Shown one piece after another: positions 25,200 to 41,142 of a stretch of DNA of 64,000 nucleotides (position 1 is its first letter; each line of letters opens with the position of its first letter). The stretch spans positions 558,001-622,000 of the forward strand of contig VTFK01000063.1 of assembly GCA_009617715.1 (NCBI GenBank). Reading direction: 5' to 3'. This DNA comes from Plectrocnemia conspersa (taxonomy: Eukaryota > Arthropoda > Insecta > Trichoptera > Polycentropodidae). The position numbers were made by a program, and so were the translations under genes. The notes under the pieces were generated by a model. That model was not told the DNA's origin. It made no database searches and saw nothing but the letters and a program-made list of their open reading frames with translations.

Positions 25200-25560
25200 T
25201 AATTTAATTTAACCGCAAGGCTTTGCTTATTATATGCATGTATGTACTTATGTACGTCGCATTCGCATACAATGACTGTAATAAATTGTTATGAAAAGCG
25301 ATAGCCAATATTCGTTGTCGATACTCGGCCATTAAGCCATAAGGAACGGTGTCGGCGAGCCATAAACGGCTGATGGCGAATAAATCCACCGAGCAATGGC
25401 TAATTTAATATACGTAACACCAAAGGCAAAAATTAAACACAACCATGGTTAAGCGGCAAGAATGTGGACAGATAGTTTTTGACCCGTAGCGCGAATTGCG
25501 TCATCGCGAAATTTGGTTCAATGTCGAACGAGTGCGAATATGGATTTCATACAATTTATT
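25200..25560. promoter_or_regulatory. Putative regulatory island
   Basis: Mixed-composition stretch with GCGATAGCCAATATTCG, CGGCCATTAAGCC and GCGAATTGCGTCATCGCG, lacking any convincing frame. Inferred from contrast with its flanks. Confidence 0.25.
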
Positions 25561-26329
25561 TTAATACAATATTAATATTAATGAATAGTCTCATTGTTTA
25601 GGGGTTATTCGAAACCTTGACATTACAAAATTACAAATGAAGAGAAGAAGATTTTGCTATTGAAATTATTTATATCTATGATCGCAAAATATTTTATGAG
25701 CGTACCTAAAAAAATATCTCCTCCTACAAAATCATAGAAATAAACTAATTTTCTAAAATTTTTTTATGTAAATAACTGTACAGTACACGTTTTTGGCATA
25801 CTTGTTTTGAGTTATAACAAATAAAATATAACATTTTAATTTCTATAAGAAATGAAAAATTTTTTTTAAGAACCAAAATATTATAATATTAATAATACAT
25901 TAGTAAAAAAAATATCTAATATAAATCTGTCAACTTTTCTACTGTCAAAATACATCACAGCTAGTAATTTCTCGTTTATTTTATATTTACGATCGTGTAA
26001 TTATCACTTGACGTACTCCGATCGTGAAGTGATCGCTAAGTGGTAATTACACAATCCAATTGGAGATCACTAAAATTGGAGAACGTGTTCAATAAACACA
26101 ATTCAAATTTTTTAATCAGTTATGGCGAATGACATTTAACTGTATTCATCATAGACATTACTTTATTTTGCTTTAAATTTTTTATATGATAAGTTTGCGA
26201 TAATTTTTTTCGCTTTTGCACAAATAAACATATCACTGAAACTTAGGAATACCCATGCCCAATAAAAACACATATTCTTAATTATTTGACATTAAACATA
26301 ATCAACGTAGTGTTTTTGTCGCTGATTTC

Positions 26330-26660
26330 TAAACAAAACAGGAGCAGAATATATTTTCCAGTCGTGAAAACGCCGCCGTGTCACAATGGCAACGACACTT
26401 TGCCTATCGTCGGCCAATTGATGCGAAGCCTCCGTTTAACGAACGAGCTTCTCATCCAAAGATGCTTCGAGCCAATTAAAACCAGATTTATATAAGCGAG
26501 ACGTGGACGAGCTTCAAAGCTCGTTGCCAGAAAGCTCCTAAGCTCGATCCGCGTTCACACGGATCGGGAACAACAATGGCCATAAATTATGGAGCGGCGT
26601 TTGTTACACATAAATATGTGCTGATAAATTACGAATACATGTTAAGTTTGTGTAAATGGA
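26330..26660. promoter_or_regulatory. Putative regulatory island
   Basis: Contains ACGCCGCCGTGTCACAATGG, GGCCAATTGATGCG, GCCAATTAAAACC and ACAATGGCCATAAATTATGG (SOX-like ACAATGG and Hox-like CATAAA cores). Three close repeats of an AGCTTC/GAGCTTC word occur. It looks like an insect constrained non-coding element; not tested. Confidence 0.3.
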
Positions 26661-29219
26661 TAATAGAGTCATTAAACAAGCTTTTAATTGCATAAAAAAA
26701 GGCTGAGGAATATACATTTAATTTAAGCGAATAAATGTGAATCATTGAATTTTCAACCTCCATACTATATATATATTTATTATTCGATACCATTTTATAC
26801 ACCGTCCAAAACCACTCATACTCTATTGAGTTGTATACATTCGTATAAACCTCGAAAGAATGCGATACAGAATAAAATAATAAGAGAATTTACGACAGTT
26901 TAAACAAACATGGTTATTGGTCCGCAAACACCTGATACAGTTACGGTTATAATAAGCACACAAAAACCCCCCTGGGAACGATAAACCGAGACACGTCCGA
27001 TAAGGACAACTTGGGAAAAAGAGTCGTCAGGATCTGCCCACGCGTTGTTTCATACATTTGCACGCTAATTGAATAGGTCCTGTATCATAACTGGTGATGT
27101 TGCTTTTTTAATACCATGTGAACGTGTCGGTTATTCCAAGAATATATGTTCTACATTGGGAAATAAAGCTCGTTAAGTTTAACTGTTTTTATTATAGCTA
27201 TCCAAGGGAAGATGCTTTCATTTTATGACTAACTATTAAACTATGAATTTGAATTAAATAACTTGTAATAATACTAAATATATAACAGTAATATAATATG
27301 GATGAATCAGTGTATAAGTATCTATACCCATTAAGTTAATGAAAAGTATAGTTATAAATTTCGTTTTCATCATAATTATTTCTAGATGAATAGAGGAGCA
27401 TTGAGCAAGGATTGGGTATATTTCTGTATATGTAATTGTATAAAAAATATGGTTTCTTTTTTTAATTTGTATGTTATTTTATTACATGTATAATACAAAA
27501 AATTGTGGCCTTTTCATTTGAGGATTTTTTATATAGGAATATTTTTGTTTTAGGATTTTTTGAATAGTTGTGAATTTTAAACAAGATGGTAGATTAGGCC
27601 AGCTAAAATAAATATATAAAATTAGCTAAAAAACACACTTTTTTAATTTTATTTAAATTTCTGCCGAATGCGTGAATTGGGCAGAATTTTTTTTGCCTAT
27701 TTCGTGCTTTGGCTAAAATAGATAGTAACGCTTTAGTGGTGTTTTTCGTAACAAGACTAAATAGTATTTGATTAAATAAAAATAAATTAATCATTAACTA
27801 TAGTGATGTTTATATTCATTTAGAATGCCAAAAAAGTCTACAACTATAAATATGATGACGTACAAATGGTATTAACAGATTGGTCAGAACAGTGAACGCT
27901 CTATGAGTTATTCATGGGGTGTTCACTATTTCCAACTTAACTTGTCCAAAACTTGTTATAATTAATTATTATTTTATTTCACATCCAGATCAAGTATAAA
28001 TACACGGACCACTATTTTAACGCTAATACTATTCATACACTTTTCAAGAGCAAAAACAAAATTATTATTTTTTTTCGTTTAGCTCCAGTTTGTGCTACCT
28101 GCCGTTTTAGTGTTCCAGTGTTTTAAAATTTAAATTAGGTTGAAATTAATTATACTTATTAGGTTGGCAAACATTTTTTTAACTGTCAAAAAATATTTGA
28201 ATAATAGTATAAGCAGTAATACTGCAGAAAATTTTGATGGTGCAGAAATATTTTAAATCTATATAACTAGAGAACAAATTAAAACTCGCTGCAACTAAAT
28301 ATAGAATAATAAAAAAAGTAGAACCATTTATAATTTAAAAACATTAAGAAGAAGGAAATATTATCTTGCTTTACGATTTATAATTTTATTTTATATTTAT
28401 AGTTTGTATACAATATTTATTATATACATATATTAATTAACAGCAACAGTGTCCTTAAATTCTGATTATCAATCATAAAATTAAAAATATAAAAGACTTG
28501 CAAATGTAAAGTCCCCTATTAATGTTAAAATGCTTCCCGAATATTCCTAGTCACTTATTGAATTATGCCTAAATTCATTTTCTGTCGTATTTCCTAAGGC
28601 CTACAATAGATTGATTTTATATCACTTAACTCAGAATTGAAACAGTAAAAATATTTATGTATATGATTCTGCAATTCTGAGGGTAAACATCCTTGAATAC
28701 GTTCACTTTATGTTAACGTAGGATTAATCAAAAGTATTGATTTATGCAAACAATCAATGTAATTCAATAAATAGTTTACAATATCTGAATTACTTTTTTA
28801 GCCTAAAATTTTTGCGTAGAAGTTAATATAATAACTCTTCAAAACTTTACTATATTTTCATTACTATTTTTAAAATTAGTTCTTAAATCACAAAGAAAAA
28901 GTTGTAAAAGTAGTAGCATCAATTCTACATATTATAATTAATTATGATTTAGGAAGTATCATCAATTAAAAAATCCGGTTTTGATAAATAAAAAATATAC
29001 ATACATTAATAATTTATATTAAATATTATTAATAAAAATATTTTTAAATCAGTGAGTCTTCTTAAATATGTATTAAATGTTAAAGTAATTAGTTAGTCAC
29101 CATAAAGAGTCTTTTAACATAAATTTAAAATTGATATAAAATCATCGATAAATACCAGGATAGAATCTCTTTAATACTGCATTGAAACACAAATAGAAAT
29201 TGCTATTTAAGTACATTTT

Positions 29220-29640
29220 TCGTTCGATCTGAATTCCAATCAAAATCGCTTCACCTCTCACACACATTACTCATTCACAATCGTTGAAGTATTGATTGTA
29301 AATAATTTATACGTCCGCTTGACCGGAATGCCGATGCTTTATTGGGCTCGAATCGGCATCGCAGTACGCGCTTTGTTTATTTATCGCTCTCAGATCGGTA
29401 TCAGTTTGGGCACATGCTTATTCTATCCGGACATTCTAAGTCCGGCCCTTACAAATATGGCCGTCCTCGGATAGCGATCGGACACTCGTAGACATGGCGT
29501 ACAACAAATATCGCCAAAGATCGCATCTCACGGTCGCATTCCTTTTGGGATGTTGCCAAGGGGCGAAGCCCTGACTGATTCGGTTATGACTTGCAGTGTC
29601 AACCCTGGCATTTTCAGGACGTGCATTCAAAGCAAAGAGA
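29220..29640. promoter_or_regulatory. Putative regulatory island
   Basis: Mixed sequence including CGAATCGGCATCGCAGTACG, ATCGCTCTCAGATCGG and ATCGCATCTCACGGTCGC. Short frames on both strands (60-64 codons) look accidental. Confidence 0.25.
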
Positions 29641-30639
29641 TATTGTTAATATCATGAGTAAACATATATTTATCTACATAAATTGAATTGATTGTAAATT
29701 AAACGCTATTTATGAAAATAGTTTTGAAACATGGCTATATTTCTTTACAATAATCAATATATAATATGGTTATACATATTATATGTCATATCAAAAATAG
29801 AGAATTCGGTTGTTTGTTTAGCAAGATCTGATCGGATGGTTACTTTTCTCAATGTTTTAAGGGTTATTTGAGCATTCCTTGGAATAAATGAGAATTCGGT
29901 TGAACTCTGCTTAATTTCAAGTCAGAATCGAAGTGCTTAATTTTGATTAAGTAACTGAGGAAGGTGTCTGAATTAAATGGCAATAGTGATAGGGTTCGGA
30001 AGTGTTTTGACTTTAGAAAATAAATACCTAATAAGTCACTTCTAGTTCTCGAAGATCTGAGCAAATTTATTGATTTGGGGCGGAAACAGACTATTTGTTA
30101 TTGTCTAATAAATATATTATCATACTGTATAACTGCGTTATCCGTGAAATTTACTAAAACTAGAAAAATATTATCTGCAAAGATCGATAGTAATTATATT
30201 TAAATAAAAGTCACTACTTCTAATTTACCAAACACGATAGAAATTAGAAAACGTAGAAATCACTAATTTAAGCGACTGGTCTATCGTGCTGCTAATATGA
30301 TGAATAATATTTGGTATAATATATTTTTTTATACAGTATGTTTATAAAATATCTTTTACCACCAGATTCAATCACATATAAAAAAATATTATTTTATTTA
30401 AATTAGAGCAGAAGCTATAAATAGTTGTATTCTTAAAAGCTTTTATAAATATAATCAACTTTAAATATATGATATATTTTTATACATGTATGTATATGAT
30501 CATGAACAACTACAATTTTTTTATATATCGCAAATTTTGATATAATTTTTTTAAACAAAATTACATAAAAATTATTATGAAACAATCTCTATATGTATTT
30601 TATAGAAATATGTTGCTTTTACATATCGATATTTTAAAT

Positions 30640-30840
30640 TAGTTTTTAGTCGCTAACAGTTTACCAGAACAATTTATAACATAAAAAAAATGATCGCTAG
30701 CGTATTTTACATATAATTCGATCAATTTACGCGACGGTAAATTGCTAGCGATTGATTGCTGGCGGTAAATTCCTGATGGTGTATTGCGAGCAATAAATTT
30801 TCCGGACCCTGACTTTAATGTGTCTAACTTACACAGCATT
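30640..30840. repeat. Possible decayed repeat rich in atttaccg/ctagcaa words
   Basis: GACGGTAAATTGCTAGCGAT and GGCGGTAAATTCC are repeated here and occur inverted at 9175-9270 (CTAGCAATTTACCGCTGCG). The match is patchy, so ends and class cannot be given. Confidence 0.35.
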
Positions 30841-31392
30841 TAGTTAGTTATTGCACTTTATTTGGTCAGACCATCATTTCTACGAAACACAAAAAACACA
30901 ATTTTTTATTTACTAATTCGTCCTCGATTCGAAGCTCTAAAATGATTTGTGTTAAATAATATGTTCCTTAATACGTCTAATCATAATAAAAAATATTTAC
31001 TTTCTACTTTGTCATATGATCAATACACACACAGCCGTGCAAACTTTCAATTATAAATAATAGGCCAACGTCCCAGCGTGATCGCCCACCATTGGCTTTA
31101 GGGTAAGACGGTACAAGGCACTCATACCAGAAGCAATTATAGATGTCCTGTAGAAGATAAGTAGAGCGGCTGATGTCTGTAATCCTGCATAGGCGTCGGA
31201 TAATAAACGCTAGCGCTCGACGTGCTAAATTTAGATTTGTTGCACACATTACTGTGTGACAATATTCTCGAAAGTAATTTATAATAATTGAACCATTTAT
31301 ATAATAATCTGATTAATTAGATCTGATATCAGCAATACATTTATAATCATGTTATATACACATGTACATAAATATCAAAGTGAAAATAGTTA

Positions 31393-32385
31393 CAGGCGGC
31401 CCTAGACTTTCGCACAATTCGCTATTTCGCACATTTAAAAAAAAAACATTTTTTTTTAATTTAATTTTTTTTTAAAAAACATTCTGATAGCGGTGAATCT
31501 TTTGCTTCAATCGGACGTTCGTATAATACAAACAGGTCTACGATATCTTTAATTTTGCAAAATAAAAATATAATTAAAGAATACGTTCAAAATTGTGGAA
31601 AATAAAGATATATTTCCACAATCTTTAATGATATGTTTCCAAAAAAACACAGCAAAAAAAAAACGTGGATGAAATGGAAAATCTTTGTCATCGTAGATCG
31701 ATGACCAACTTACCAAAAATATTTCCCTCTGAGTATTTCAATTATTCAAGCAAAAGCTCTTAGTTTGCACAAAGATTAAAAGGATAAATTAAAAAAATAT
31801 GTTAACACGGTTTTTCAAGCAAGTAACGTTTGGTTTTTCAATTTTAAAATGAGGTATTCTTTTCATAATATTAAATTTACTGGAGAATCAACTGATGCGG
31901 ATAAAGATGCTGCAAAAAAATTATTTCCTAACTATCGAAATTTATTGAAAATGTAGAATATTCCTCTAGCCAAATATTTAATGTAGATGAGACAGGTTTA
32001 TTTTGGAAAACTCTTTAACAATGAAAAATATGAATGAAGCCTTCATGCACCTTGACAAATTTTAAATATTATGGAAGATTGTGATCCCAATGGAGAACGC
32101 ATATCTCAAGTGCGTGGGGCGATCAATAAAAACATAGCATGCTATAAAATACTATATGAAGAAAAGAAAAAGAATAGTGGAAAACAGTTAACTCTTGATA
32201 ACTTTTCAAAGGAAACACCCGCAAACCCCACTTAAACGTGTCTTAAACATCTTATATTTACTTGATAAATAAATATTTTAAAATACACACAATTTCAATT
32301 TTTTTTACTTCCCTCGACTTTCGTACATTCAACATTCGCACACATTTTCAGGAACCAATTATGTGCGAAAGTCGAGGGCCGCCTG
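31393..32385 (+). mobile_element. pogo/Tigger-like DNA transposon, internally deleted, copy 4
   Basis: Inverted repeats CAGGCGGCCCTAGACTTTC and GAAAGTCGAGGGCCGCCTG are flanked by TA on both sides (31391-31392 and 32386-32387). Length 993 bp. It has the same internal deletion join as the other copies, placing FNVDETGLFWK directly before the C-terminal tail, but with more frameshifts, including one inside the tail. A 16-bp part of the left repeat region seen in copies 2 and 3 is missing. Non-autonomous. Confidence 0.85.
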
Positions 32386-34918
32386 TATAATGATTGCAAA
32401 GTAGAAATCTAATAACGTTTATTAAAACCTTAAACTACAATCAAACATAATATTAACCTAATAACAAAATATAAACTACATATTAAAATTAAAACATTAA
32501 ATAATATTAAAATCAATATTATTTTAACGAATTTAAGAAGTACTACAAGTTTTTAATGGGTTAAAAATGTAGAGATAAATTACATTATTTGTATTTAAAC
32601 CTTTTCAGACACTAGAACACAGGAATAAAAACATCTATAAGCAATACATTAATCAATCAAAATGTATTCTTAAATATGGACTTTTTAAGAACTATGTATT
32701 TACGAATAAGTATCAGCTAAACCTTATTCGGCAAAAGCACACTTATAAAATTTATTTTTTAAATGCTATTTAATGACTGATTTTTAAAAAGTTTCTAGAC
32801 GCTACGATATTCACAGCTTCTTTCAAATTTAATTTTTTTTAAATACAGTCTATGATCAACATATTGTAAAGTAGGAGTACGATGAGATTTTGCTCGAGAG
32901 ATTACACACACCCACGATCATCTCTGGTCGTTAATTGATCGCGTATTTCACTGAATTAATGAGATCTAATAAGAAATTGTGCCACAGGAATGCCGGCCAG
33001 TGTCAAGATAATCGTTTCATGTAATGTCCTGCCAGTTCACAATATCTCAAACCAACGGCTCTGGTATATTTGTTCCGATTGATATTGTCTCATTTAAAAC
33101 GGCTCAATGGCCAGGTCGATCGCAGTCCTGGCTCGAGCCACTAGATCGATAAAGTGTGATAGCCAAGTGGACTTCTTCCTTATAATCCTCCCACACGGTT
33201 AGTTATAAAAAATAATAATAAAGCAGCATTATAATCTCTATACTACCACAACAACCAGTGCCAAAATTTAAATTTAAAATCAGCTCATAATTTTACGTTT
33301 AAAGTATACATTAATTTATTATAAATCGTTCGTTTCGCTAGAGTGTTAAAATACAATACATAACACAACAAGAGATAGAGACGTATGGTTTAAACTAGAT
33401 CCGCGTCATTGATTAAATATGGACGCTTTATTCAAAGGCAACTATCTAGAGATCTAGATTGTAGACCTCCTCATCTCGGATCGATATTGGATTTATGCAT
33501 AAGAGTTATTGAGAAATTCAATCAACGTTCGAATTTATAATATAAATACTGGCTTTGCAACTCGTATAAATTGATATACGAGCGTCGTTCGAATCATAGC
33601 GCGGCTATATTTCACGTGCATACGCACACTGAATCCCATTAATTTGTGCCACTTTTCCAATAAATTCCAATAGGCGCGAAAAGTGTAATTAAATGCATGG
33701 CATTTTATATTTACCATAACACCTGTTTTCAATTACCAAATGAAGATTCTGCTACACGGTTTCAGGTAAACATGATCTTTATCACAGTTATTGAGGATAA
33801 TTTTTATGTATTTATTTAAAAAAAAAATAAAAAATCCTTGTTTCTGTATTTCAGATATTCGTAGATAACAGAAAATCAATAATTGTAATTCGAAAACTTA
33901 ACATTATATATGCTACATATGTAAGACTAGAATGGTGTTTTTAGGAATGCCTTTAAGTTCAAAAGATTGCATTAATCTTTAGATCTAAATGGGTTGCAAT
34001 ATAAAAGCAAAATACCATTTGCAGATAATACATAATACAATGTATTATGGATCAGATTCTACATTAACCCTATTTAATAACTATCTAATCAAGAGGATGT
34101 ACTTCTCCATCGCCTTATTAGATTTTGATTAGAAATCTAAGATTTCTATCAACTGATGATTAAATTTTATTCATGAGTACACAGGTATTTATTTATCACC
34201 CTCTAAAACTTCAGTGAATCCCTTACGTATTGCATTTGATGCATCAAATATAAAACTTACTAATATTGACTAAATAATTTCATTTAACTAGCTGTCAAAA
34301 TATAATATAAAAAAAACTAACCTTTTATTATAAGTTATGATCGTTTAATATAAAAACTGACAATTTAATATAATTAGAGTATGCTCGGAATAAAGATTCC
34401 GGTTTGTTATTGTGTGCGTGAACTGTGTGGCTCAAAACAATTTTGCTCAGAATATTTAATTTTTTTATTTTAATAGAAAATATATGTTTATTTAACATAC
34501 ATACATCTGAACTAAGCTGAAAATTTCAACGGACAATTAAAAATATATTATATAATCGAAGAAACCAGACATTGATGTTCATTAATTAAATATTTGCAAA
34601 ATTCAAAATCTTTCACTAGTCAAAAAAATAATGAAGTCTTTAGCTATTCTTCAAAAGCAAAAAGATATAAAATGGGAAAAGAAATTATTCGCAGATTGTT
34701 TAATGGCTCGACGACTCTATTAAATCATTAGAGTCCAATGAATAAATTAAAAAATTATCATTGGCGCAACGATAAGAATAATCACTTTTTTAAGTCTTAC
34801 AGAGAATAGTGTAAAAAAACCAACAACGTACGGATTAATGGAAAAATAATTAAAATATTTTAATCCACGGGTAAGAGAACGAATAACTTACAGTGTATAT
34901 TTGAAGCCTTGATATCAA
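32386..34918. other. Intergenic region with two complex islands
   Basis: Positions 32880-33200 (GGCTCAATGGCCAGGTCG, CACACCCACGATCATC) and 33400-33750 (GCGGCTATATTTCACGTGC, CATACGCACACTGAATCCC) are more mixed than the flanks and may be regulatory. Otherwise AT-rich without a recognised gene. Confidence 0.35.
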
Positions 34919-34922
34919 TTAA

Positions 34923-35026
34923 CCCAGATATGCCCAAGAAATTTGTTCTCTTAAAATTTCATTTATAAATAAAAAACAGTGGCACGAGTTTAGTGACCTA
35001 CCCATGGGACAGTGGGCATATCTGGG
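34923..35026. mobile_element. Short piggyBac-like MITE
   Basis: CCCAGATATGCCCA at the left end is exactly inverted at the right (TGGGCATATCTGGG). TTAA stands immediately before the left end (34919-34922) and two bases beyond the right end (35029-35032). CCC-initial termini with TTAA flanks are the piggyBac signature. Only ~104 bp, no coding capacity. The 2-bp offset on the right leaves the assignment tentative. Confidence 0.55.
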
Positions 35027-35399
35027 TTTTAAACCAATATCAACACAAAATTATTTAAGATAAATCACTAGATAAGATCGAACTTCTGTGCCACACTGCA
35101 CTTTAATGACGAATACCAGCGTTGACGAATCAGCGACTGTCCTTAAAAGAGAAAGCGAGACAACGAAGTACACGCTACATCGCTTCTCCCTCTCGTATAC
35201 ATGTACACGCACACAATAACAAACCGGCATCCTTATCCCGAGCGTACTCTAATATGTGTAAAATGTACTACGATAAAAAACAACATGAAGAACTAATCAA
35301 AACAAAATTAAAAAAGCACGACATATACAAACTTTGAGAATTTATTTTGGATGAGAGACGAACCATAATAGTTACATTGAGGATCGTGAGTCTTTCATC

Positions 35400-36110
35400 A
35401 CACCAGAACCGCATAAATTTGGCTAATTTCCATACCACTGTATAATGAACCCATAACTTCTGAGCGGCCCAGTATACAGAAGATCATGCGTTCCATTAGA
35501 AGAGCAGGAATAAGTCCCACCACTTGCTCTCAATTGCAATTGATATGCCCACCAGCTCATATTGCGTCCGAGTTACGGCCTACAAGTCCTCCGCGTTCTA
35601 ATTAGTCGTTGCGTCTAACTTACGGCGCACGGTTACAAAGTCCCAGCATCCGCCTGGATTAGCGGAACTTCCAGCCACACACACACATCGTGACGAAAGT
35701 CACTTTGAGTGTATTCAAACGAAGGCGGCTCGTTACGCGTCCAAGAGCGACATTGCTCTCATTACTTTGCGTCGCGGCGGCCGCATTATTTCCATCATTA
35801 GCCTGGCATAAATGGCGAAATTGCGAATATCAGCGTCAGCCACCGATACAAAGGGGTCTCCCCCGCGGGTCTGATTGAACGACTTCTCGCGTGTGACAAG
35901 CAACGGCCGCGTCACAAGTGTTGCATTGTTCGCCAAAAGGCAATGAGCGGCCGGTGGCAATTGTGCTTGACGTACGCCCCGCGTCACAAGGCAAAGAAAC
36001 AATGGCGATGTCACGAAGCCGGCCACGCTGACCAACTTGCGGCGAGGAGGTCGCGAGTCCCTTTCCGGGGGCAACTGCTATGTTAGTATTTGTGCTAAGC
36101 ATCGGAGATG
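35400..36110. promoter_or_regulatory. Strong GC-enriched island, putative enhancer or conserved element
   Basis: The least AT-rich non-coding block in the window, with its core at 35640-36080. It contains GCGGCGGCCGCATTATTTCC, TTAGCCTGGCATAAATGGCG (Abd-B/Hox-like CATAAA), several CATTGT/ACAATGG SOX-like cores, GTCACAAG and GGCAATTGTGCTTGAC. Overlapping frames on both strands (up to 113 codons) have no family likeness and look like by-products of the composition. Function inferred from sequence character only. Confidence 0.35.
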
Positions 36111-37142
36111 CGCCATCAATATCTTAAAAGAAGAAAGAAAAAAATGGCAGCGTAGTTTGTATTTGAGAGCGCATTTTGTCACGCACGTCTACCAGCAATG
36201 AAAATGTGAAAAAATAATAACATTGTGCTTTTAATCGCCGAATTACTATTAGGCTTGCTTAAGAAGTAAGTATTTCGTAAAATTCATGCATACAATTTAA
36301 TTGATATTTCAAGCATAAAATTAGGATTGGACAAATTTATTTAAAAACTTAAATTTTTTTCGTTTAATGAAATCAGTGAAAATATGTTTTATACATAAAG
36401 ACACATATTGTAATAATATAAATACATATGGTATATTACTTAAATTAAATTATATATCCAAATTTCTCGGGAAATAAGAAACGCTTATTAGGTCATAAAA
36501 ATTCACTTTATATTTAATACAAAGCATCCGTGAAAGTTATTAATGTCATAAGATATTTAAATGATGAATTTTCGAAGCTCAGCTGCAACATAAAAAGGCC
36601 ACGAACTAACAGAAATGCATACAAAAACACTAAACTGAAAATCGCTTCACAAAATATGCCGCTATTATACCAAAATAACAGTTCTAGCGTTAAACCTGAC
36701 AGTTCCTTATTTTATATTTTCCGAAAGTACTTTTTTTTTTTTTATAAATGGATTTGTCTGGAACATTTTTATTTGTTGGGTCATTAGTTACGCAAAACCT
36801 TTTAAAAATATCATAAGACTAAATTTGTGCCCCTCCAATTAATTAATAATCACCGGATTATAACGTAGAACACTAAAAGTGTATCTGAATTGAAAATTTG
36901 CTGCTTAATATTTATTGATTCAAAATAATCATTTGAAAACGCTAATGTATCGGACAAATCAAATATTCTAGTTCCTCCCCGAAGTATCTGCATCAGTTAA
37001 AAATTCGAGGACTAGATATTTTTTACTCCCCCCATTCTTTGACAGTATATAAGCCACACAGCTGTATTAACTTCTCGTTATCATTACTTCACTTATAGCT
37101 TCATTTGGACTATCGAGAGTTTAGTCAAACTCATACCAAATG

Positions 37143-37260
37143 TAGCTACGATAAATTGACTGAGACGACCCTTAGAAGTCGGAGAAAAGAGCCATTTTTC
37201 ACTTCAACCATTCTATCAGGTCTAACTAAGCAGTCATCTGAATCGTAAGAGTTTAAATCG
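37143..37260 (+). repeat. ~130-nt dispersed repeat, copy 3
   Basis: TAGCTACGATAAATTGACTG, GACGACCCTTAGAAG, CACTTCAACCATTCTATC and AAGCAGTCATCTGA follow the order of the tandem pair at 4071-4340. More diverged than those two are from each other. Confidence 0.5.
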
Positions 37261-38131
37261 ATACATAATAACGACTTGAAGACTTTATATAAATCATATA
37301 CAGGACATATTTATATATTACTTTAAATCAAATAAGGGACAGGACGCATATGCATATAACTTATATAAACGCACTTTCACTTATGCTCAGTTATATTAAT
37401 AAAGCTTTAAAATAAAACTTATATTAATATTGATATTATGATATATTTAATTGTTTTTTTTAATCGATATTCCCGTATTATTGTCTTTAATTATTATCCA
37501 CAACTAGATCAAATTCACAGCTCCACATAATTATTGAATAGTATAATTGCTCTAGGGCGTTATAACTTTATATTGACGTATAACTAAATTTATGCTACAT
37601 TTATCCGATCAACGTCCAATTTAGCCTGATTCAAAACGCGATAGAACCGATAATTCAACGCATGGTATACGCAAGTCATAAATTCAGTCATGTAATAGTT
37701 ATTTTATATGAAATAATAAAACGAGGAATGCTCACCGCGATATTAACATATGTGGCACTTGGGGACAGAATGATTGATGAATACATAAGGAAATCTTTTC
37801 GACTTGACCGGTTATTTGCGTACAGAACGTGTAATAAGAATGACCATAAACAGAGCGTTCTGTTTTGTCGTTTTGGACAAAAGAAGGAATGTTGTCTCTC
37901 TAGACTTAAAACACAATCGTCTATAAAGTAGGCTACTTGAGTAAAAGGACTTTAACCATTTGCCTTTTCGGTTCTCGCGGAGGTTAAATAAATGGAAGGT
38001 TTATCACAAAAGCAATCGAGTCGATTCATCGGGAACCCTTTGTTCAGGAACAAACAATAATGTGATGCAATTCACCAGATTGATACTTTACAAAAGAATG
38101 ATTGATATTTAAAGGCAATTCATCGCCTTAC

Positions 38132-41142
<3,011 letters not shown>

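Larger units (their letters stand above)
24926..31392. other. Gene-free region with several complex islands
   Basis: No host gene recognised. Mixed-composition patches stand out at 25200-25560, 26330-26660 and 29220-29640. 30640-30840 carries short inverted motifs. 27885-27925 resembles part of 49870-49905. Remaining sequence is AT-rich with no visible structure. Confidence 0.4.

Noticed and set aside
35733..36102. Overlapping 88- and 113-codon minus-strand frames in the GC-enriched island
   Set aside because: Arg/Pro/Leu-rich translations of the kind produced by GC-rich non-coding DNA; no splice or homology support.
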